DNA of 32,176 nucleotides from Gemmatimonadaceae bacterium (GTDB lineage Bacteria > Gemmatimonadota > Gemmatimonadetes > Gemmatimonadales > Gemmatimonadaceae). The notes under the pieces are model-generated. The model saw only the letters and a list, made by a program, of their open reading frames with translations. It was not told where the DNA came from and ran no database searches. Where the stretch lies: the NCBI GenBank assembly GCA_013361335.1, contig JABFYH010000028.1:1-32176 (forward strand), in the 5' to 3' direction. Made by a program: the position numbers and the translations under genes. This document shows, piece after piece, positions 1 through 7,454 of this stretch. Each line of letters opens with the position of its first letter. Positions within the stretch are counted from its first letter, which is position 1.

Positions 1-176
<176 letters not shown>

Positions 177-199
177 TCACCGCCTCACCGCGTTCCCAG

Positions 200-272
200 A
201 GCTCACGATCGGGATTGAACCGATGACCTCACCCTTACCAAGGGTGTGCTCTACCAACTGAGCTACGTGAGC
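200..272 (-). tRNA. tRNA-Thr (anticodon GGU)
   Basis: The reverse complement folds into a standard 73-base cloverleaf. The acceptor stem GCTCACG/CGTGAGC is perfect, the D-arm contains AGTTGGTA, and the anticodon stem CACCC/GGGTG closes a seven-base loop TTGGTAA with anticodon GGT. The T-arm carries TTCAATC. The discriminator base is U and CCA is not encoded. It decodes ACC/ACU threonine codons. It is the last tRNA before tuf, the position of thrT in the E. coli operon. Confidence 0.97.
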
Positions 273-391
273 GAACCGTCGTTCCACCAGCACCGAGACA
301 CGCAAGCCGCCACGACTGCGCGGCGGCCTCACCTCTCGCGACCCTCAGCCACCCGTCCCACGTTACCGCCGTCCACTGTCCTGCGTCCCAG

Positions 392-464
392 AGCGGGAGA
401 CGGGGCTCGAACCCGCGACATCAAGCTTGGAAGGCTTGCGCTCTACCAGCTGAGCTACTCCCGC
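392..464 (-). tRNA. tRNA-Gly (anticodon UCC)
   Basis: A 73-base cloverleaf on the minus strand with acceptor GCGGGAG/CTCCCGC, D-loop AGCTGGTA, anticodon stem CAAGC/GCTTG, loop CTTCCAA (anticodon TCC) and T-loop TTCGAGC. The discriminator is U and CCA is not encoded. It reads GGA/GGG glycine codons. It is third in the tRNA-tuf operon, the position of glyT in E. coli. Confidence 0.97.
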
Positions 465-508
465 GACGTACCGCCCCTCGCCTGCCGCCGAGCTGCGGAC
501 ACGGCGCA

Positions 509-591
509 TGGTGGGGGAAGGATTCGAACCTTCGAAGGCTTGCGCCGTCAGATTTACAGTCTGATCCCTTTGGCCACTCGGGAACCCCACC
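509..591 (-). tRNA. tRNA-Tyr (anticodon GUA)
   Basis: A class II tRNA of 83 bases with a long variable arm, as expected for bacterial tRNA-Tyr. The acceptor stem is GGTGGGG/CCCCACC with discriminator A, the anticodon stem is TCAGA/TCTGA, and the loop CTGTAAA carries anticodon GTA. The T-arm contains GGTTCGAATCC. CCA is not encoded. It is second in the operon, the position of tyrU in E. coli. Confidence 0.97.
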
Positions 592-639
592 CCTGTCTCC
601 CGCACGGCCGCCCTGCGCGAGCGCACCTGTCCCCAGCAG

Positions 640-712
640 AGCTGACGGCGAGAATCGAACTCGCAACCGCCTGATTACAAATCAGGTGCTCTGCCAATTG
701 AGCTACGTCAGC
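640..712 (-). tRNA. tRNA-Thr (anticodon UGU)
   Basis: A 73-base cloverleaf with acceptor GCTGACG/CGTCAGC, D-loop AATTGGCA, anticodon stem CCTGA/TCAGG, loop TTTGTAA (anticodon TGT) and T-loop TTCGATT. The discriminator is U and CCA is not encoded. It reads ACA and related threonine codons. It is the first gene of the tRNA-tuf operon (position of E. coli thrU) and starts about 27 bases downstream of the -10 box. Confidence 0.97.
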
Positions 713-738
713 AGCGGCCGTTTTTGCGCGAGACTCTT

Positions 739-767
739 ACGATAGCCAGTCGGTCGGTCGGGGTCAA
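739..767 (-). promoter_or_regulatory. Sigma-70-type promoter of the tRNA-tuf operon
   Basis: On the minus strand a -35 box TTGACC (767-762, five of six consensus bases) is separated by exactly 17 bases from a -10 box TATCGT (744-739, four of six). The spacer contains three tandem copies of CCGA. Transcription would start near 732 and enter tRNA-Thr(UGU). It is the best-matching promoter in the window, which suits a stable-RNA/EF-Tu operon. The GC-containing stretch after the -10 could act as a stringent-control discriminator, but that is inference. Confidence 0.75.
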
Positions 768-794
768 GGCGCGTCCCCGGCACCACTTAGGCTC

Positions 795-829
795 GTGAAC
801 GGATCACGGTTCATGGTTCACGTTCACGA
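795..829. repeat. GTGAACC-type intergenic repeat, copy 1 (half element)
   Basis: The stretch is built from degenerate copies of GTGAACC and its complement. From 801 the sequence ggatcacggttcatggttca followed by cgttcacga closely matches 9640-9669 in the same orientation. The cysS stop codon (826-824) lies inside the element. A much fuller copy with both arms lies next to the 3' end of uvrA. No protein-coding role is evident. Confidence 0.65.
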
Positions 830-2245
830 CAAACGCCACCGCGTCTCCCCCCCGGCATCCTCCAGCACCACCCCTCGACCAGCGAGCTCATCTCGAATCC
901 GGTCCGACGCCGCAAAGTCGCGCCGCATCCGCGCCTCCCGGCGCGCGGCGATCCGCTCCTCGACCCAGCGCACCAGCTCGGTGTCCCCCCGCACCTCCTC
1001 GGGGACGATGTCCAGCACCCGGTCGATCCGATCGAAGGCCGCCCGAGCCCGCTCGACCGCCTCACGATCGCCCCCCTTTCGGTCGAGCTCGGCATTCGCC
1101 ATCCGGATGAAATCGAACAACGCCGCCAGCGCCTCCGGCGCGTTCAGGTCGTCGAACAAGGCCTCCTCCACCCGAAGCACAGCCGCCTCCGCCCCGTGCG
1201 CCAACCCGGGCGTCCCACCGAGCTCGAGCGTCGCCGGGCTGCGAAGCCGACGGGCGAAATCGCCCACCCGCCGCACCGCCTCCGTCGACGCGTCGAGCGC
1301 CTGATCCGACAGGTTGAGCTCCTTCCGATAATGGGTGTTGAACACGAAATGCCGCACCGCCGCCGCCGAGATCCCCGCCTCCCGCAGGCCGGCGACGGTG
1401 AACACGTTCCCCACCCGCTTCGCCATCTTCGCCCCGTCAGTGAGCAGAAAGGCGCCATGCGACCAGACCCGCGAGAAGGTCTTCGTCGTCGCGGCCTCGC
1501 TCTGCGCGATCTCGTCCTCGTGATGGGGAAACACGAGATCGATCCCCCCGCAATGCACGTCGAGCGTCTCGCCGAGCAGCTGCATCGCCATCGCCGAGCA
1601 CTCGAGATGCCAGCCGGGACGGCCGCGTCCCCACGGTGAATCCCAGGCGGCGCCGGTCGCCTCATCCTCCGCCTTCGCCGACTTCCAGAGCGCGAAGTCC
1701 TGGGCGTTCTCCTTCGAGTAGTCGTCCTGCAGCACCCGTGCGCCGCTCTTCACCTCACGCGTGTCGAGGCGCGACAGCTTGCCGTACGCGGGAAACTTCC
1801 CGATGGCGAAGTAGACCGATCCGTCGTCCGCTTGATAGGCGACCCCGCGCGCGACGAGCGTCTCCACGAGCGCGATCATCTCCGGAATGAAGGCGGTCGC
1901 CTTCGGATACTCCTCCGCCCGCTGAATGCGCAGGAACTCCCGGTCGCGATGAAAGATCTCGACCACCGGCTCCGTCACCTCGGTGATCGACTTCCCCTGC
2001 TCCTGCGCCCGCTTGATGATCTTGTCGTCGACGTCCGTCAGGTTCATCACCTGCCGCACCGTCCATCCACGCAGCGCGAACACCCGCCGCATCAGATCCT
2101 CGAACAGGAAGGTGCGGAAGTTTCCGAGATGCGCCGGGTTGTAGACCGTCGGGCCGCAGGTGTACATCCGCACCGTCTTGCCATCGGCCGGCGCGAAGGG
2201 CTCGACCCGTCGCGTCATCGTGTTGTACAGACGAAAATCGGCCAT
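824..2245 (-). CDS. cysS: Cysteinyl-tRNA synthetase
   Basis: A class I aminoacyl-tRNA synthetase of 473 residues that charges tRNA-Cys in the cytoplasm. The HIGH-type signature is HLGN at residues 39-42 within CGPTVYNPAHLGN. The KMSKS-type loop is KMAKR at 273-277. The zinc site that discriminates cysteine is intact: C30, C216, H241 and E245 (PHHEDE) keep the 25- and 4-residue spacings of E. coli C209/H234/E238. Length is normal for the family. The frame is open far upstream to 2632, but homology begins at MADFRLYN, so the ATG at 2245 is chosen. The gene lies downstream of the mscS-like gene and divides that region from the tRNA-tuf promoter. Its stop codon is embedded in an intergenic repeat. 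Confidence 0.96.
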   Translation of the reverse strand: MADFRLYNTMTRRVEPFAPADGKTVRMYTCGPTVYNPAHLGNFRTFLFEDLMRRVFALRGWTVRQVMNLTDVDDKIIKRAQEQGKSITEVTEPVVEIFHRDREFLRIQRAEEYPKATAFIPEMIALVETLVARGVAYQADDGSVYFAIGKFPAYGKLSRLDTREVKSGARVLQDDYSKENAQDFALWKSAKAEDEATGAAWDSPWGRGRPGWHLECSAMAMQLLGETLDVHCGGIDLVFPHHEDEIAQSEAATTKTFSRVWSHGAFLLTDGAKMAKRVGNVFTVAGLREAGISAAAVRHFVFNTHYRKELNLSDQALDASTEAVRRVGDFARRLRSPATLELGGTPGLAHGAEAAVLRVEEALFDDLNAPEALAALFDFIRMANAELDRKGGDREAVERARAAFDRIDRVLDIVPEEVRGDTELVRWVEERIAARREARMRRDFAASDRIRDELAGRGVVLEDAGGETRWRLS

Positions 2246-2304
2246 GGGCGCGGAGGATGGAGCGGGAGTGATGGCCGGACGGCGGCGCCGGCCGGTGCCG
2301 AAAG

Positions 2305-3228
2305 CTACGCGGTGGGAGAAGTGGCCGGCGCCATCGCCGGGATCGTCGGCGGCGCGAGGGGCACCACGCCGGCCGCATCGAGCGACTCCTTGATGCGACG
2401 CCGGAGGTCTCGCGCGACGTCGTCGCGCCGGTAGGGATCCACCCGTGCCACGGTGCGGATGGTGACCGTCCCCACGCCGAGCCGCTCGATCCCCGTCACG
2501 TGGGGCGGATCCAGCAGCGCGTCCCCCCACGCAGGGTCGAGCCCGAGGGACTCGGCCGCCTTCTGCACCGCACCGAGCGCGCGGTCGCTGTCCCGCCACG
2601 CCACCTCGGAGTCCACCGCCACCCGCCCCCACGACCGCGTCAGGTTGGTCACCTGCGCGATCTGGCCGTTCGGGATGATGTGGAGCGCGCCGGTACCGTC
2701 GCGCAGATAGACGAGGCGAAGGGTGATGTTCTCCACCGTGCCTTCAACCGCGCCGATGCGGATGACGTCGCCGAGGGCGAACTGGTGCTCGAGCTGGAGG
2801 AAGAAGCCGGTCACGTAGTCGCGCACGAGGCTCTGCGAGCCGAACGACACCGCGAGCCCGACGACGCCGGCGCTGGCCAGCAGCGGGGAGATGTTGAAGT
2901 CGAGCTGCTGCAGCACCATCAGGATCCCGACGACGGTCAGGATCGCGCGTCCGAGGCTGCGCACGAGCTTCGCGGCGGTGCGGGCGCGCTGCTCGCGCGC
3001 GCTGCGCAGGAGCCCGTCCCCACTCGCGTCCCCCCAACGCTCGATGCGCCGGGCGACGAGCCGGATGACGAGCCACGCGGCGAGGATCGACAACAGCACG
3101 CCGGCGACGTCGATCCCCTTGTCGAGCGCGTAGTCCACACCGTTCTCGCGCCACTCCGCCGCCGTCCTCGGCCGCGTCGTCTCGAGCTGCTTGGCGGTCT
3201 TCTTCTTCTGGAAAAGCGCAAGCGTCAT
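2305..3228 (-). CDS. MscS-family small-conductance mechanosensitive channel
   Basis: A 307-residue inner-membrane protein. After a charged N-terminus it has a membrane segment around residues 40-60, a second (GRAILTVVGILMVLQQL) around 95-115, then the pore-lining helix and beta domain signature (ASAGVVGLAVSFGSQSLVRD, then FALGDVIRIG and EGTVENITLR), which is the classic MscS core. Homoheptameric MscS channels open under membrane tension to release solutes on hypo-osmotic shock. The C-terminus ends in an Ala/Pro-rich tail. The ATG at 3228 is chosen because it overlaps the stop of the preceding small P-loop gene as ATGA (3228-3225). The open frame reaches further upstream, but only as a shadow of that gene. 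Family assignment is firm; gating properties are unknown. Confidence 0.9.
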   Translation of the reverse strand: MTLALFQKKKTAKQLETTRPRTAAEWRENGVDYALDKGIDVAGVLLSILAAWLVIRLVARRIERWGDASGDGLLRSAREQRARTAAKLVRSLGRAILTVVGILMVLQQLDFNISPLLASAGVVGLAVSFGSQSLVRDYVTGFFLQLEHQFALGDVIRIGAVEGTVENITLRLVYLRDGTGALHIIPNGQIAQVTNLTRSWGRVAVDSEVAWRDSDRALGAVQKAAESLGLDPAWGDALLDPPHVTGIERLGVGTVTIRTVARVDPYRRDDVARDLRRRIKESLDAAGVVPLAPPTIPAMAPATSPTA

Positions 3229-3701
3229 CGCGGCAAGGTAGGTCCCTTCCCCCCGGCCCGACAAGGAGCGTTCGCGGCCTGTGTCGGCTCCGCCACTCGG
3301 CGCGCGCGGTGTGGCGGAACGAGTGGAACGAGACGCCCGTCGCGCAGCACGACGATGCGGTCGACGGATTCGCGAAGCGCGGCGAGCTCTCGCCCGACGA
3401 TCAGCGTCGCGGCGGCGGCCGGTCGGGTCGGCGTGCCGATCGCGTGACCATCGTCGATCAGCTCGACGCCCCCTTGGCCGTCGTCGGGCAGCCGGATTCG
3501 CCCCGCGTCGGGACGCCGCAGACCGGCGAGGCAATGCAGCAGGGTCGTCTTCCCGGAGGCAGGCCGGCCGAGGATGCCGACCCGCTCACCGCGCGCAACC
3601 TGGAGATCGACGCCACACAGCACCGACACCCGTGCCGAACAGCCCGGCACGCCGACGAGGTACGTTTTCCAGAGGCCGCGCACCTCCAGGGCGAATGACA
3701 T
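3225..3701 (-). CDS. Truncated ABC-type P-loop protein lacking signature and Walker B, coupled to mscS
   Basis: A 158-residue protein starting like an ABC ATPase (LEVRGLWKTYLVGVPGC). It has a clear Walker A at residues 45-53 (GRPASGKTT) followed by LLHCLAGLRRPDAGRI. The roughly 100 residues that should carry the Q-loop, LSGGQ signature and Walker B are missing. The protein jumps to a segment like the H-loop end of the fold (TLIVGRELAALRESVDRIVV, then LRDGRLVPLV at 99-128). A short acidic VELIDDG at 79-85 might be a Walker B remnant. The stop overlaps the MscS start (ATGA), implying coupled translation. It may be a decaying ABC gene or a specialised nucleotide-binding partner; hydrolysis seems unlikely. 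No good Shine-Dalgarno precedes the ATG at 3701. Confidence 0.6.
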   Translation of the reverse strand: MSFALEVRGLWKTYLVGVPGCSARVSVLCGVDLQVARGERVGILGRPASGKTTLLHCLAGLRRPDAGRIRLPDDGQGGVELIDDGHAIGTPTRPAAAATLIVGRELAALRESVDRIVVLRDGRLVPLVPPHRARRVAEPTQAANAPCRAGGKGPTLPR

Positions 3702-3719
3702 GCCCCAGGATCGCGACTT

Positions 3720-3788
3720 TCACCGGAGCGCCATCATCACTTCGTGGAGCGGCGGACCACCCGCCCGCCGATCCGGTCCCTCGCGCAT
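3720..3788 (-). CDS. Possible 22-residue leader peptide or gene remnant
   Basis: A short frame, MREGPDRRAGG followed by PPLHEVMMALR, begins at an ATG (3788) with a strong Shine-Dalgarno (AAGGA, seven bases upstream, complement at 3796-3800). It ends 18 bases before the start of the truncated ABC gene, which itself lacks a visible ribosome binding site. The good SD is the only positive evidence. It could be a translated leader that feeds ribosomes into the ABC-mscS pair, the original N-terminal part of a broken gene, or chance. No homology is recognised. Confidence 0.25.
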   Translation of the reverse strand: MREGPDRRAGGPPLHEVMMALR

Positions 3789-3847
3789 CGATTCATCCTT
3801 CCATCGACAAGGCAACGGTTTGAACCGCAGAGGAGCGCGACGAGTGG

Positions 3848-4903
3848 TCAGCGCGGACGCGTCTCGTGGAACCGCGCGATCGCGTCGACCACCGGGGCCG
3901 GGTCGAAGCGAACCGGGTCCGTCGTCGGCAGGCCGGTCTCGCGGTGGACCGTCTCCACCGCGCGCAGCGCCGACGCCTCGTCGAGATCGTAGGTGTTCAG
4001 CGCCACCCCGATCACCGGCGCCGGCCGGAGCGGCGCCGCCGCGGCCTCGCTCATCCGGATGAAATCCACCAGGGGCGGGATCTTCACCCACTCGCACCGG
4101 TTGATCGCCGTGCGGCTCGGCTGCGCACACATGATCTGCGCGTGCGGCAGCGAGCCATGCAGCAGCCCGTACGTCACGCCCGAGTAGCTCGGGTGGATGA
4201 TCGAGCCCTGCCCTTCCACGAGGACGAGATCCGACTCCGCCGCGCACTCCAGCACCAGAGACTCCGCCGCGCCGCCGATGAAGTCCGCGACCACCGCGTC
4301 GACCCCGATCCCACGCCCCTCGATCAGAATTCCCGTCTGCCCGGTGGCGGCGAAGCTGGTCCGGATGCCGCGTGCACGCAGCTTCCCGAGCAGCTGCAGC
4401 TGCGTCGTCATCTTGCCGATGTTGCAGTCCGTGCCGACGGTCAGCACCACCGTCGCCGCCACCTCGCGCACGCGGCCGTTCGACACCGGCAGCTTGGCCG
4501 GCGGGCGGCGCAGATCGTGGATCGTCACCCCGTGCTGCTTCGCCAGCGCCGCGAGCTCCGGGATGTCGCCGATGAAGCTGTGCAGGCCGCTCCAGATCTC
4601 GAGCGTGTGCTCGATCGCGCGCCCGACCAGCCGCACCCAGTCCGGCGGAATCTGTCCACCCGCCGGGGCGATGCCGATCAGCAGCGCGTTGGGCTTCAGC
4701 GCGAGCCCTTCGTCGAGCGTGGCGACCACCGGGATCGCCCCGCCGAAGCCGAGCACCTGCTGCGCGGTTCGCCCGGCCTGACGGCGGTCGATGACCCCGA
4801 CCACATGGTCGGGGGTGTAGCGAATGCAGGCGTTGGCGGTCTTGGACGTCTCGGGGCCGAAGTTCTCGTCGGCCAGGATCAGATAGCGCGGAGAGCGCGG
4901 CAT
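3848..4903 (-). CDS. DUF1611 family P-loop protein (DgcN-like)
   Basis: A 351-residue protein of the DUF1611 family: an N-terminal Rossmann-like domain (ILADENFGPETSKTANACIR onward, about residues 1-135) and a C-terminal P-loop-like domain with TVGTDCNIGKMTT at about 170-182, ATGQTGILI and VEGQGSIIHPSYSGVT. Members of this family named DgcN have been described as D-glutamate N-acetyltransferases working with the racemase DgcA in D-glutamate catabolism. No dgcA is in this window, so that activity is only a possibility. The ATG at 4903 is chosen because homology begins at PRYLILADENFG; a longer TTG start at 4957 is less likely. A TAGATT -10 box at 4961-4956 suggests its own transcription from the end of the permease gene. 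Confidence 0.8.
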   Translation of the reverse strand: MPRSPRYLILADENFGPETSKTANACIRYTPDHVVGVIDRRQAGRTAQQVLGFGGAIPVVATLDEGLALKPNALLIGIAPAGGQIPPDWVRLVGRAIEHTLEIWSGLHSFIGDIPELAALAKQHGVTIHDLRRPPAKLPVSNGRVREVAATVVLTVGTDCNIGKMTTQLQLLGKLRARGIRTSFAATGQTGILIEGRGIGVDAVVADFIGGAAESLVLECAAESDLVLVEGQGSIIHPSYSGVTYGLLHGSLPHAQIMCAQPSRTAINRCEWVKIPPLVDFIRMSEAAAAPLRPAPVIGVALNTYDLDEASALRAVETVHRETGLPTTDPVRFDPAPVVDAIARFHETRPR

Positions 4904-4955
4904 GCGGCGGTTCGGGGCGGGCGATGGCAGGTGAGTGACGCTGCGGTCGCCGCGC

Positions 4956-4961
4956 AATCTA
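4956..4961 (-). promoter_or_regulatory. Putative -10 box (TAGATT) for the DUF1611 gene
   Basis: The minus strand reads ggtTTAGATTgcgcgg here, an AT-rich island in very GC-rich sequence. It overlaps the last codons of the AI-2E family gene and lies 52 bases before the DUF1611 ATG. No convincing -35 box is visible. The same TAGATT hexamer recurs upstream of cutA, the enoyl-CoA hydratase gene and gyrB, which is the main support. Confidence 0.4.
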
Positions 4962-6146
4962 AACCGGCGCGGCGATCGTGCGGCGCTCGATCACCGAGAT
5001 CACGTCCACCAGCCCCTTGGGCACGAGCACGCCGCCCTCCGATGCCGGAACCCGAAGCAGGAGTGGGCGCTCGCGCGCCGTGCGGCGGAAGCCCTGCCCC
5101 TCGTAGATCCGCGTGAGCAGGATGCGCTTCACCACCACCATCAGGACGACCAGCGCCGGCACGGCGACGAGCAGCCCCAGAGGACCGAGCAGCCTGCCGA
5201 CGATCAGGACGAAGACGATCGTCAGCACCGGCGGCAGGTCCACCTGCCGCTGCGTGATGTAGGGGGACACGAAGTTGCCCTCGATCAGGTGGACGACGAT
5301 CCCCAGCCCGATCACCCAGAGCGCGGCCTGACCGCCATTCGGCCCCGTGAGGACGAACAGCGCGGGCAACGTCGTCGCGAGCAGCGTCCCGAAGAAGGGA
5401 ACGATCGTCGCCAGCCCGGTGAACACGCCGAAGGTCACGTAGTACGGCACGCCCAGCAGATAGAGTCCGATCGCCGTCAACGTGCCCAGGAACGCCATCG
5501 TCATCAGCAGGCCGACGAGATAGGCGCGCAGCTGGCTGGCCGCGTTGCTGAGCACGTCGCGCACGAGATCGCGATGGATGGGCGGGAAGAACGCGATCAG
5601 CCACTCCCGGTACAGCGCCGGGTGAAGGGCCAGGTAGATGCCCATCACGATCACCGAGAAGAGGCTGACGAGCACCTCCACGAACGACATCACCTTCGGG
5701 ACGACGTCACCGAACTGCCCGGCGAGCTGATTGTAGACCGCCAGCAGGATGCGGTGCTCGCCCGGCGTGTAGACGGAGCGCAGGGCGGGAACGTTCGCCG
5801 CCAGGCGATCGAGCGTCGCCTCCCAGCCGCCGATGTACGCGGGGAGGACCTTGACCAGCGACTGCGTCTGCGCGATCAGCGGCGGCACGAGCGTCCAGAA
5901 GAGCAGCGCGATTCCGCCGAAGGTGATGAGGAGCGCGCCGAAGAACGCCACCTGTTCCGGCAGCCGCGCGCGCCGATGGAGCACCCCGGCGAGCGCGCCG
6001 AGCCCCAGCGAGAACAGGATGCCGAGGAAGAGCAGGAGGAAGACCTCCATCACCTGGCCGGTGAGCCAGAGGAGGAGGACGGTGAAGACCGTCGCCGTGA
6101 GAACCGGCGCGAACCTGAACTTGCGGGGCGCCTGGGCGCCGCTCAC
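4959..6146 (-). CDS. AI-2E family (PerM/TqsA-type) membrane transporter
   Basis: A 395-residue polytopic inner-membrane protein with about eight hydrophobic segments. The pattern is that of PF01594: N-terminal paired helices (FAPVLTATVFTVLLLWL, VFLLLFLGILFSLGLG), a central soluble region around residues 95-165, and C-terminal helices carrying GLATIVPFFGTLLATTLPAL, VHLIEGNFVSPYITQRQVDL and LGPLGLLVAVPALVVLMVVV. Family members export AI-2 or act as ion-coupled antiporters; the substrate cannot be told from sequence. A GTG start at 6146 overlaps the pspA stop as GTGA, indicating coupling to the PspA homologue. In this setting an envelope-homeostasis role is more likely than quorum sensing, but that is inference. 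Confidence 0.88.
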   Translation of the reverse strand: MSGAQAPRKFRFAPVLTATVFTVLLLWLTGQVMEVFLLLFLGILFSLGLGALAGVLHRRARLPEQVAFFGALLITFGGIALLFWTLVPPLIAQTQSLVKVLPAYIGGWEATLDRLAANVPALRSVYTPGEHRILLAVYNQLAGQFGDVVPKVMSFVEVLVSLFSVIVMGIYLALHPALYREWLIAFFPPIHRDLVRDVLSNAASQLRAYLVGLLMTMAFLGTLTAIGLYLLGVPYYVTFGVFTGLATIVPFFGTLLATTLPALFVLTGPNGGQAALWVIGLGIVVHLIEGNFVSPYITQRQVDLPPVLTIVFVLIVGRLLGPLGLLVAVPALVVLMVVVKRILLTRIYEGQGFRRTARERPLLLRVPASEGGVLVPKGLVDVISVIERRTIAAPV

Positions 6147-6928
6147 CGCTTCTTCTCGTCGCCGGGATGCTCGACCTCGGCGGCGACGGTCTCTTCATCC
6201 CGCTTGCCCGTGCCCAGCGCCTTGTTGGTCGTCGTGCCGCCGGCGGGCAGCATGCCCATCTTCTGCTTGAGCGCGAGGAGCTGGTTGTCCACCGACACCG
6301 ACACCGCGCCCTTCTCGAGCTGCTTGAAGTCCCGCTGCAGCGTATCGCCGGTGAACTCCTCCTCGATCTCGGCCGACGCCCGGATCTGGCGCTCGTTCGT
6401 CTCGATGCGCTCTTCCATCCGCGCGAAGGCCTCGAACGCGCTCTTCTCCGACAGGGACGACATCGTTTCAGCGATGCGCTGCTGCGCCTGCGCGCGGCGC
6501 TGGCGGGCGACGAGCAGGTTCTTCTTGCGCTTCGCCTCCTCGATCTTGTCGTTGAGGTCGCGCAGCTGATTCTTGAGCTTGTCCGTCTCGAGCTTGTGCG
6601 CTTCCCACGTCTGCTCGAGCTGCGCGCCGTTGTTGAGGTGCTCGCCGTGCCGGACCAGCGCCTGCTTGGCCATGTCGTCACGTCCTTCCTGGACGGCGAG
6701 CATGGCGCGCCGCTCCCAGTCCTGCGCCTGCTTGTATTCGGCGTCGGCCTGATCGCGCAGACGCTTCTCGTCGGCGATGGCGGACGCCACCTGCTGCTTG
6801 GCCTTCACGAGCTGGCCCCGCATGTCGACGAGGATCTGCGTCAGCATCTTCTCGGGGTCTTCCGCCCGGGAGATGAGGTCGTTGATGTTCGACTTCAGGA
6901 GCGCCGAGAAACGATCGAAGATGCCCAT
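6143..6928 (-). CDS. pspA: PspA/IM30 (Vipp1) family membrane-stress protein
   Basis: A 261-residue, almost wholly alpha-helical protein starting MGIFDRFSALLKSNINDLI, the amphipathic helix typical of PspA/IM30, then a long coiled coil (about residues 25-200) rich in Lys, Glu, Gln and Ala. These ESCRT-III-like proteins polymerise on the inner membrane and protect it during stress. The C-terminal tail after residue 225 (PAGGTTTNKALG) is low in structure. The gene is second in a three-gene operon: the YbjN-like gene ends five bases upstream, and the stop overlaps the GTG start of the AI-2E family permease. No pspF, pspB or pspC is present, so control differs from the enterobacterial phage-shock system. 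Confidence 0.9.
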   Translation of the reverse strand: MGIFDRFSALLKSNINDLISRAEDPEKMLTQILVDMRGQLVKAKQQVASAIADEKRLRDQADAEYKQAQDWERRAMLAVQEGRDDMAKQALVRHGEHLNNGAQLEQTWEAHKLETDKLKNQLRDLNDKIEEAKRKKNLLVARQRRAQAQQRIAETMSSLSEKSAFEAFARMEERIETNERQIRASAEIEEEFTGDTLQRDFKQLEKGAVSVSVDNQLLALKQKMGMLPAGGTTTNKALGTGKRDEETVAAEVEHPGDEKKR

Positions 6929-6933
6929 GGGAT

Positions 6934-7338
6934 TCAGCGTGCCTCGCGGTACGAGCCGAGCTCGCGGAGGTGCGACGCGAGCGCGAGGGTGATGCTCTCG
7001 TAGCTCGCGAGGAATTCTTCAAAGTCGAGGGCCGAGAGCTCGAGCGCTTCGGTGAGGACGATCTGGTCGTCCTGGATGCCGTACGACCCGTGCAGCAGGT
7101 CGGACGCGTTGAGCTCGAGGAGCCGACGGGTGAGCGTGGCCGTCTGCGCGCCATTCTTCGGGAGCGTCATGACGTCGACGCGGAGCAGGACGACGGGCGG
7201 CGAATAATTGACGGCGACCGAGAGATCGCTGTCCGGGCTGGGCCTCACGATCCAGAAGCCCGGCTCGACCTCCGAATAGGTCGCGCCGGTCGCGGCGAGT
7301 CGGACGAGAAAGCTCTCGATGTCGTCTTTCATGAGCAT
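6934..7338 (-). CDS. YbjN-like / type III chaperone-fold small protein
   Basis: A 134-residue acidic cytoplasmic protein without signal or membrane segment. It begins MLMKDDIESFLVRLAATGAT and shows the alternation WIVRP, SVAVNYSPPVVLLRVDVM, LTRRLLELNASDLLHGSYGI, DQIVLTEALELSALDFEEFL expected of the YbjN/CesT-like chaperone fold, which often occurs beside PspA genes. The start at 7338 has a Shine-Dalgarno AGGTG five bases upstream; an ATG two codons later is possible. It is the first gene of the PspA-permease operon. It may regulate or scaffold PspA, by analogy with other PspA partners; no enzymatic residue is evident. Confidence 0.65.
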   Translation of the reverse strand: MLMKDDIESFLVRLAATGATYSEVEPGFWIVRPSPDSDLSVAVNYSPPVVLLRVDVMTLPKNGAQTATLTRRLLELNASDLLHGSYGIQDDQIVLTEALELSALDFEEFLASYESITLALASHLRELGSYREAR

Positions 7339-7454
7339 CGGCGCACCTGGCGGACTGGTTGTCCCTCTCTACGGACTCAGCGCACTGAGCGTTTCAGCCG
7401 CGCCCCGGGGGATGGGGGCAAGGTACGAGCGGGCCGCCTCGCGGGGAAGCTTGT

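Noticed and set aside
246-674. Open frames through the tRNA cluster on both strands
   Set aside because: They translate tRNA genes; the cloverleaf structures explain the sequence.
2246-2632. N-terminal extension of cysS
   Set aside because: The extra residues are Arg/Gly-rich antisense-type sequence overlapping the mscS gene; CysRS homology starts at 2245.
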